Positions 55,996-64,000 of a stretch of 64,000 nt of DNA are shown here, one piece after another. Origin of the DNA: Beaufortia kweichowensis (taxonomy: Eukaryota > Chordata > Actinopteri > Cypriniformes > Gastromyzontidae); assembly GCA_019155185.1 (NCBI GenBank), contig CM032809.1, positions 10,003,200 to 10,067,199 of the forward strand, read 5' to 3'. The position numbers and the translations under genes were made by a program. Each line of letters begins with the position of its first letter. Positions within the stretch are counted from its first letter, which is position 1. The notes under the pieces are model-generated. The model did not search any database. It saw only the letters and a program-made list of their open reading frames with translations, and was not told the DNA's origin.

Positions 55996-58129
55996 ATGAT
56001 TCAATATATTGGTTACAAGTACATTTTGTAAAAATTGCCTGTAACTGTATATTAAGCATCAGCTATGTTCTGATTGGCTGTTACTGTGCCGCATGTTGGC
56101 TTTTGATGTGGAAACTTGTCGCATCGCGTCTGGTTGGGACACTAGATTAGAAACACAACCATATGTACAACTAAAACTAAAAAGTTGATGACGGCTGTTT
56201 TGAAACCTCACAAGCTCAGCACCACTTGTTCAAACACAAACCGAGACCATATGTTATCCTAACCACATGCAGTTATCATCATACTCCAGGTTTCTCCCAC
56301 GGTGAATTCCTCTGGTCTACGTTGGCTATTTATCTGATCAGAGATTTGACTTCTGTTGAGATGTAGTTTGCCAAACTGTTATCAGTTGTTGTGTAATACT
56401 GTACAGTAACTCGTGTAAACGGTGTGGTGATGAGTAGAGCACGATTCGTTGTGTTGTAATTTTACTGTATTTTAAGATCTTTGAGACACTAAAGATAAGA
56501 GTTACAGTCAGTGTAAGAATATACTTACACTGTGAATGTGTCGGCAGGTCCTAGAACAGTTTTTTTTGTTATTGAGAACATACAGTAGAGGTGAAATGCA
56601 ATGCCACCTTGTGTCTAGAATAGGTTTGTGCATCAGTCCATTCTCTTTTAGTATCTATAGAGAAAATATGATCCGTTTCCTGTATCATATCTTTCCTTTA
56701 AATTTAAAGGAGTTGATTAAAACAAAAGTGATAGATTTGAATATACATTTATAAAGAATATAAGTTATCTGTGGTTCAGGTAATGATCATTACTTGTATC
56801 AGGATATTTAAATTATATGCAGTTACTGAACATTATTGTGCAAAGCTCTTATTTACTATCAATTATGTATAAGACTTTTGTCTTGTTCTTACTTTTTCTC
56901 TCTATGTGTGTGTGTGTGTGTGTGTTTACTAGCTGGCTTTTGCTTTATCTGTCCATCTGCCTGTGTATATCTGTAGCTTTGATTTCTTGTTTTCACAGAC
57001 ATATTCTTTTTTCTATTATCTTATCCATCTGTCTCTTTCTCCTTCTGTAAGTATCCGTCTGGTTTGAGTCTGTCTGTGTGCTTGTGTGAATTGCACGGGC
57101 GAGTTAGTAATTGGACGTGTTCTTACAATGTGCAGTAATGATCACGTACACACACACACTCGCATATATACACACATAGAAAGCCTACGCACATCAAGTG
57201 TGGTTGCTTAGGTGCTCGATTAATTTGCTCGTCCTCTCATACTGCCGATAAACAGACTTGAGTGCTTTTCGAGTTTTGCTTTTGTTCTTTTTTTCTGTTC
57301 GATGTGTTTTAACAGTAAATAACTCAATCACGGAGCTCTGTCCGAATCATTTCTTGCATTTTCGACGTTTTACACAAACACTGTGCAATGCAAAGCCAAA
57401 GGCACATCACTAGCAGAATTGCACAAATGATTGTTTAACAAACAGAGAGTCGAACCCCAGACCAACAGCATTGCTTAAGCAACCAATAAGGCCCAGAGAG
57501 AAAGAACGAGAGATCTTAAAGGAATGAGGTCAGTCTGGGATACGGCACAGAAACCTGAGAGAAGTACCTGCTCCTCAGACTATCCACTTACTGATGCGTT
57601 TGTCCAATCTGAGCCCATGTGTTAACACAAGCAGGAGAAATGCAGGAAGCACAAAGCTATCTGTCCATCAGTCCCTCACAATGACCCAAAGGCGGGCAGA
57701 GAGCACAGATCTTAATGAGCCTGTCAGGGATTGAGTTTTACTACTTATACTAAGTGTAACGAAGAACTCTGAGTGGCTTTTTATGCAGTTGTAAATGAGT
57801 TTGGGTGTGTTTGTGTGGTATTGTCTATCTGTGTGTGTGTAAAAGCGATCCTCTTCTCCAGCTCTTGCTTTACCTCTCCAGTAGTTTAGCACAAAAGAGA
57901 GGTATTGAATGGTGATTGTAGGTTGAATGACAGGCATTGTGATTGTTAATGACAAGATTACTCTTGGCATGATTTATTTGTGCCGATATCTTCAGCTGAG
58001 GTATCAATGTTCCAGTCCTGTACCAGACCAGTACGTTCTCAGGATTGTCTGGGGTCATTGTACTGCAGGTGGACTGCATGTGCGCCGAATGAGCTTTTCG
58101 ACAACTGAGCTATCTGAATATTTGGAATG
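55996..58129 (+). other. intronic; short (GT)n at 56905-56925
   Basis: A B-box-like GGGTTCGACTC on the minus strand near 57450 has no matching A box or cloverleaf. Otherwise unremarkable. Confidence 0.4.
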
Positions 58130-58340
58130 TGTATTGAATAATTTAATTATTATTAGCTTTAATATTTTTATTTATATATACTTTTTAGTATTGTTTTTAT
58201 TATTTTTTATTATTGTTTACTATTTATTATATGTATTTATTATATATTTATTTATCCTTCATTATTATATTTATTTGTTTTAAATCTTTTTATATTTATT
58301 ATTTATTATTATTTTAAAATATTTATTAGTATTTACATAA
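58130..58340. repeat. AT-rich (TTTAT)n low-complexity tract
   Basis: Irregular TATTTATTATT repeats. 58440-58560 then shows ACCATG/AGTAACCA words like those at 2870-3000. Confidence 0.8.
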
Positions 58341-58979
58341 TATAATTATTAACTTTAATGTTATGTATAACTTGTATATATATCTTAAATATATTACAGT
58401 TTGTCTGATTGTATGACAACAGCTCTTCGCATTACTATTATGAAAATAAACCATGCTTTTATATTTACTATAGTAACCATGTGTTTCTAGTTAATTCATA
58501 GTAACCACAAATAGTTTATCATAGTATCATAAATATCATAGTTTTACCAATAAATTTGTTGTTAAACTGTTGTAATGCAAATGGTCATCAGTCTGTCAAA
58601 AAACATGATTACTAAACTTTTACTAATACAAACATAGATACATTTTCTAATGGTAACATTTTAATAAAATGAATTATGAAATACAAGTTTCAACAAAAAA
58701 TCATTATAAATAAAGCATTTAAGCATTTGTTTTTATTGACTGTTAAAATTTTTTATTTATTTTTCTTTTGTTTTGTTTTATTTTAGCCCCCAAATAAAAC
58801 ATATGGTGAACTAAACAGCATGCAGCTGTAAGAATTGACTAGAATATATTAGAGCTCAACCCGAGTTCCATCTACATTATACTGAAAGAAATCCATCCTC
58901 CAGTATGAGTCACCGGTCTGTGTATAAATATTGTTTTTTCCCTGGCTGAATAAGCTAGTGCTGTCTCATTATATTAAAT
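58341..58979 (+). other. intronic, AT-rich
   Basis: No gene. Contains the ACCATG-type repeat texture noted for the preceding tract. Confidence 0.35.
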
Positions 58980-59420
58980 AATGGAATGAATAGACTGTAA
59001 TATTGCTGTGGAAACAGGGAGCGTCTCTAAGCACAGAGGCTGTGTACAGCCATTTCTCATCATTAAAAACACAGCGATTCGCTGCACGCTTGGTCACAGC
59101 GCTTAAACGCAGGAGATCAGCGATGAACACCACTGCCTGTCCCGGTTAGATCAGCTTCAGTGTGCGGGAATTTCCCATCGCTGAGCACGAACGCTTTAGT
59201 TCGTGGGTGCTTTTGGGATGCGTGTGTTTGTTTGAGAAGCAGACACACACATTCTTTCTCACTGGGAGGATCCAGCCATCTGGTGTGGGCTGAGATGAAC
59301 TCATTGCTCCTTGTCTATTGATCAGAGCTGCTGTAGTAATGATGTCATCATTTGCCTCTCACTCACACAGTGACAGCGCTGACCTTGAATGAATCGAGCC
59401 ACTGAGCATGCTCACTGCAA
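58980..59420. promoter_or_regulatory. possible conserved non-coding element
   Basis: Balanced repeat-free block containing the inverted pair ACGAACG..TTCGT (about 59187-59202) and several CpG words in CpG-poor surroundings. Function unknown. Confidence 0.25.
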
Positions 59421-60093
59421 GACTGTGTGTGTGTGTGTGCTGGAAGAAATGCTTTCAACCTGATGTCCTCTAATGCGCACACACACACCTGCTGAATTCC
59501 TCTGAGCCGCTCCATCTTGTTTTGTTTTTGCGTGGTGAGAATAGAGATCTTCCATATGCACAGTAAAAGGTAACATTAAACATATGGTGCACTTTATGAC
59601 TACATGAGGTGTATGAGGCATTCGTGCATCATTATTTTTAATATGGGGAGCTTTAACTTCAAATCTGTGTAAGTATAGTGAAAGGAAGTGATGTCACACA
59701 GCAAGAGGACAGTGTGTTTTTAGTTTCTTCATTTTCTCTAGCAGTAATTTAAAGTCACAAATCATCATGAAATCAAAGTTATTTTTTAACTTTTAGTTTG
59801 AATATGTTAGCTATGTAAGTGTCTGTAAATCAGTGTGTTTCACATTTTCATGATTTACATTTAAAAGATATAAACCCGGCACTTCAGGGAGTCTTTAATC
59901 GAGCTTTTGTACAGATCACAATACTACAGAAAACTGTTTTAGTGTGGTCTGACAAGGTCCTAGAGATTCTTGAGAGGAATTGAGGAATCATGACCATTAA
60001 ACCTTCCTGTACCCTGTGAACCTGTCGCTCCCATCATCCTCTCTTTTCTCTGTTCTCTCTACTACATGAACGGTATTGGCTTACTGCTTGTCC

Positions 60094-60100
<7 letters not shown>
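59421..60100 (+). other. intronic, nothing recognised
   Basis: No notable structure apart from a short GT run at about 59424-59440. Confidence 0.4.

Positions 60101-60170
<70 letters not shown>
60101..60170. repeat. (CA)n microsatellite
   Basis: 35 uninterrupted AC units, the longest perfect dinucleotide array here after (TA)n. Confidence 0.98.
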
Positions 60171-60172
<2 letters not shown>

Positions 60173-60359
60173 CGTTCACTTTCATAGAAAATGATCAATG
60201 TGATAAAAGGGGAAAGCTGATCAGCATGTTTGTTTATAAGACTGAATTGGCTTTACTAAACTAAATCTTTATTATCACATTCTTCGTCTTTACAATAGAT
60301 TTTACATTTGTATCAAAAAAATATAAGTTGTTGTTACCTGTGCATTACTTTACTTTGCA

Positions 60360-60445
60360 TGGCCGAGTGGTTGTAAAGCGTTGCTAAACGGTTGATAGAA
60401 TGTTGCTAGGTGGTTTCTAGGGTATTCTGGGTGGTTCTTTCATAT
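60360..60445 (+). repeat. GTTGCTAGG-type repeat
   Basis: GTTGCTAAACGGTTGATAG, GTTGCTAGGTGGTTTCTAGG, GTATTCTGGGTGGTT: repeated GTTGCTA/GGTGGTT words, typical of a widespread cyprinid repeat. Confidence 0.6.
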
Positions 60446-61549
60446 CTGAAGTGCCGTTTCCTAGTTTTCATGAAAAGTTCAAGTCTGATTCTTGGAAGTG
60501 CACACCTTTTTAACAAGTCCTAGTATTATTTCTATAGCCAAGTTTAATACTTGGATATAGGTATTTGTTCAAATCACAAGGATGATTAGACAAGGGCTGT
60601 TCTGCTGAAACATCTGAGCTTGCTTGGTAAAAAAAAGTGACATTAAAGAAGAGAACTGTCAATGTCATGCATGTTAGTGCCACGGGTATACTGCTATTTG
60701 TCTTACTGTAGTTACAGCTGTGATTCTCAGTATAGTGTGAAACATTGTTGGCCTGAGGTGTTATGGGATTGTTATGTCATGTCTCAGTGGTTTGAAAGAA
60801 CGTCTGTGTGAAAATGATGTGTGAAGACACCCAGAGGAAAGTTTTATTGCTCATTCATTTCACCTTAACTCTGACCTGAGCTATCCTGGAAATCTTGTTT
60901 ACCCAACACAGAAACTGCGTAGACCTCCTAAAGCTGATAGTAAGTTCGAGTTAAGTCACATTCTGGGAAATGTTAAATGATGGTAGTGTGAGCCATGTGT
61001 TTCATTAAAAGACTGAGTTTGCAGAAGTTACGCCATTGCTGTTTATGACTCGTGGTCCCAGCCGCAGTCATGTGATGCATGAAAAAATAAATGAGACTTT
61101 ATGGTGGCAGTACTCTTGTTTAGGGCTTTTTATTGTTTTTTTCACACTGAAATAACTGATGCAATCTGATACAAACATGCTGCCATGAGATTGTGTTTTA
61201 ACCTCAGATTTCTGGAAGTTCTAAATAGATTTAGTGGAATTGGTCTTATGCTTGGTTACCTATTGATAAACAGCACCTGGTGTAATAATTTTCTCACTGT
61301 AGTAACACAGATCTGCTCGTGACTCTGGCTTTGACTGATCATTCACACTTTGGTTGTAGGTGACGCTCTGAAACTGATCTAAGGTGTGGGTTAAAAACGT
61401 TTGAGGTAGGATATTAAACCACAAAACTTTTTATTTTGGTTTATTTGTATTGTAGAACGTGCACGATTATTTGTAAATAGTAGTTTACTGTACAGTTTGT
61501 TTTTAGTGTTTTAGTTAATACTATAAGAGGTTAAAGAAGGTAACACCAT
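60446..61549 (+). other. intronic, nothing recognised
   Basis: No supported element. Confidence 0.4.
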
Positions 61550-61690
61550 TTTACACAATGTCCTGATATACAAGCAGAAGTGCTGCACAATGCCACATAA
61601 AACAGTGCCAATTAAACCAATGACATTTGACAGTGGGCGGGGCTACCCAGCAGAAACCGAGCAAATGACAAAACATCTTTTTGATGTATT
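61550..61690 (+). repeat. GTGGGCGGGGCTAC repeat, copy 2
   Basis: CAGTGGGCGGGGCTACCCAG, CAGAAACC, GAGCAAATGACAAAACATC parallels 45335-45400. The boundaries are uncertain. Confidence 0.5.
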
Positions 61691-61739
61691 GTTTTGTCTC
61701 TGGGCATGGTTGTGAAATGCCATTTTACAAATGCATCTG

Positions 61740-62028
61740 AAGGGATAGTTCATGCAAAAAAGATATGTTTCATCATTGACACACCCTCATGTCATTCTAA
61801 ACCTGTATGATAATTTTTTTTCTGTAGAATTGAAGAGAGATATTTTGTGTGTTGGGAACCAAACAACATTTGTCCCAATTGACCTCCATTATATTGACAC
61901 AGAACCACTGAGACATTTCTCTAAATATCTACTTTTGTGTTTTGCAGAAGTAAGAGCCATATACAGGTTTTGAATGACATGAGAGTGAATAAATGATGAC
62001 GGAAGGTTTATTTTTGTGTGAACTATAA
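61740..62028 (+). mobile_element. MITE-A copy, near full length
   Basis: AAGGGATAGTTCATGCAAAA, CACCCTCATGTCATTCTAAA, CCAAACAACATTTGTCCCAA, AATATCTACTTTTGTGTTTT, GAATGACATGAGAGTGAATA, TTTTTGTGTGAACTATAATG. Confidence 0.88.
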
Positions 62029-62439
62029 TGTGGTATATTTTTAAGTGATGTAAAATTGATGAAATAATACAAAATGGTACTTTTATTCAGGGTACGGTCC
62101 GAGTTCTCGGTTGAATTGATAATATTGCTTAATATTAAATTTTCTTGTCAGCATGGTTACATGGTCGATGAATGTCCCGCCCCTTTTCCAGTCACTCTGA
62201 CACCTGCCCATCTGCTTTCTTTTTGTATCTGCTGTCAAGCTTTTGTAGAAACATTTAAATGAAAGTATTTGTAAACGACATATAAAACAAGAAAATAAAT
62301 ACTGTCAGTTTTGATTTCCTGTTGTTTTCTAATGTACACGCAGATTTGAGTGGGTCTAAGCGAAGTGCCGTGTTGTGGTGTCACATCATGATGTGTTGTG
62401 TTGATCGTCTTCATGTGCTCCCTCGTTCAATATTCCCTC
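62029..62439 (+). other. intronic, nothing recognised
   Basis: No supported element. Confidence 0.4.
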
Positions 62440-62960
62440 ATTCACATGTTCACACATCCTGCTATCAGTCCTCGGTCTCAGACTCCTGGAGCACTAATGG
62501 CTGTTGTCACAAGTTTTACTGCACCCACCCGCTGCGACCATCTGTCTGGTCTCTCCCTCTCTCTCATCAATGATACTTTATTAGCATGTCTGCCAAAATA
62601 CAATGTTGCCAAAGCAGTACAGAGTGTATTTAATCTGCAGTATTGGATGATATAGTTGAAGTATGAAATAAAATGAAGCCGTCACCTCCTGTATTCTTTG
62701 CTGCGTCACATGCTATAAGCACCGGATATGTCACTTGGAAATAAATTGCTGCTATCTTATCCTCTGACGGCAACAGTTTATCTCGCATGTAAGACCTCGG
62801 AGATAAATGATACACTGATTTCTTTTCTTGCTGCAAACGGCTGTGGAGTTATCTCTGGTCATTTCTTATGGCTTTGTTTGAACACGGATGGTAAGATCTG
62901 CAGTCCTGGGAGCCAGAGAATGAAATGTCGTTCCCGTTCGGGATACCACAGGTGACTATC
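62440..62960. promoter_or_regulatory. candidate enhancer with GATA-motif cluster
   Basis: Repeat-free block about 0.4-0.9 kb upstream of the exon at 63338. It holds GATA cores on both strands at 62756-62761 (CTTATC), 62778-62783 (TTATCT), 62801-62806 (AGATAA) and TGATAC just after. It might act on an internal promoter or as an intronic enhancer. Confidence 0.35.
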
Positions 62961-63337
62961 GAAAGAAACGATGAACTCGGATCAGATCAGACACTGATCT
63001 AAGCGCAGCTCTAAGTAGGAACGTGTTTATTTGAAGAGCTTTCTATAGAAGTGCTTTCACTTACTATACACCCACACCTTCGCCTTTGTCTTGTCTTGTT
63101 TCACGGTTTCCATAGCGGTCTGTTCTGTGTTGTGACTGCCTGAAGGGACAGAGTTGCAGTAGTGTAAATGCTCCTGAGTGCGTAAGTATATCGTGAGACT
63201 TCAGACTCACGTAGATCATGTTTTCTCATTGTCCAGCACGAGAATTTAAGGGTAGGAGTATGCACCCTGTTGAACACTGTTGGATGCTGCTGGATCTGTA
63301 TTATTGAGTAACATGTCGTGTTTGCGTGTGTCCTCAG

Positions 63338-63440
63338 GTTTTGCTGAAGGCCTGCGTTGAGACTGCGAGCGGTGTCTGGATTGTAACCACCTCAATGGGC
63401 TGCAACACACACTGAACACTGGAGGCCCGAGCTGAATGAG
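63338..63440 (+). other. exon, probably 5' UTR ending in a start codon
   Basis: Acceptor TTTGCGTGTGTCCTCAG, 103 GC-rich bases, donor after CTGAATGAG (intron GTATGATG). Every frame carries a stop before the final bases, so it is not an internal coding exon. ATGAG at its end could start translation, with the codon for residue two split at the splice site (phase 2). An upstream ATG in the same exon (ATGGGCTGC) opens only six codons. It lies downstream of the CpG-rich promoter in the right orientation. The protein cannot be named because coding continues outside the window. Confidence 0.5.
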
Positions 63441-63719
63441 GTATGATGATGTTTTATACTCTTCTACACGAAAGAAAACTGGGGACAGCAGTGGAATTAG
63501 ATGCAGAACAAATGAAGACAAGTCTTCTGCTTCTCAGATAGAGGTTTAAGAAGAGATCTCAGTAATGTCTTAAACTGTGACAACTTTTGAAAATATCTGA
63601 AAATTTTTTAGGGGAAACATCTGAGACAGTGTTGATACATACCTGAAAAGTTCCTGAGGCAGAAAAAGCAGAATCTGAGCAATAAATAAATCCTCTTGGT
63701 AATGTTGCAATAAAAACTA
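63441..63719 (+). other. intron following the exon
   Basis: No further exon or repeat seen. Confidence 0.35.
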
Positions 63720-63840
63720 CATGAACCGAAACCAAGACCAGAGTGTGTTGAAACCAAGACGAGACCAAAACTTTTAAGGTTTGAGACCAAGATAATCCAA
63801 GGCCAAATCAGGGTAAGACCGAGTCAAGGCCAATAAGCAA
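63720..63840 (-). mobile_element. GGTCTTGGTCTCG-type element, partial
   Basis: GAAACCAAGACCAGAGTG, GAAACCAAGACGAGACCAAA, GGTTTGAGACCAAGATAATC is the inverse of the motif filling 51927-52116. The termini were not found. 63841-64000 is AT-rich without features. Confidence 0.55.
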
Positions 63841-64000
63841 AAAAAATTCATTTTCAATGTTTTCTCATTCACCTAAATATTTGTGCAGTTGTGCTCATGG
63901 TCATGAAAACAGTGATATTGCTTCTTCTGATATTGCTTAATTATGTATTGCATTTTTTGCAATTATATACTGAATTTTGCAGGCATTTGTTGTTAATTTT

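Noticed and set aside
57430..57490. Possible tRNA gene (GGGTTCGACTC on the minus strand)
   Set aside because: No A box at the right distance and no cloverleaf pairing.
60076..60264. Open frame through threonine/histidine codons
   Set aside because: Product of the (CA)n microsatellite.

Overview
This window is vertebrate nuclear DNA, most likely from a cyprinid-type teleost. The evidence is the low GC content, dense dinucleotide to pentanucleotide microsatellites, and many short interspersed repeats. These include at least ten copies of a palindromic element starting TTAAAGGGATAGTTCACCC, and tRNA-derived SINEs whose tail resembles GTAAGTCGCTTTGGATAAAA. Nothing prokaryotic or viral is visible: no operons, CRISPR array, rRNA or intact tRNA gene. 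The longest stop-free frame is 144 codons, unremarkable in 64 kb. Species and gene identities cannot be fixed from the sequence alone.

Layout. A gene on the minus strand appears to start near 1.64 kb and leave the window to the left; its first coding exon (1361-1481) encodes 40 residues and ends at a good splice donor. From about 1.7 to 19.7 kb lies presumed intergenic DNA filled with mobile elements, with several blocks that read like regulatory sequence. A CpG-rich block at 19.8-20.6 kb looks like a promoter with a non-coding first exon on the plus strand (donor at 20009/20010). The remaining 44 kb reads like one or more very long introns, with a candidate cassette exon at 38670-38862 and a well-formed exon at 63338-63440 whose last five bases, ATGAG, could carry the start codon. 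The two genes would be divergent, with promoters about 18 kb apart.

Mobile elements are the best-supported content: the palindromic TTAAAGGG family (MITE-A), two other hairpin MITEs side by side near 23.1-23.8 kb, a 661-bp element with inverted termini at 12.55-13.21 kb, tRNA-derived SINEs, LINE 3' ends, a small retro-insertion with a perfect 15-bp target-site duplication inside a MITE-A copy (10.87-11.10 kb), and further families recognised only because copies recur within the window (families H, G, R and others). The plus-strand intron also holds blocks with the composition and homeodomain/GATA/CCAAT motif content typical of conserved non-coding elements near developmental genes. Conservation could not be tested, so those calls are tentative.

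I found no convincing evidence of a previously undescribed biological system. The most useful leads are the two unidentified gene starts, the repeat families, and the candidate enhancers.
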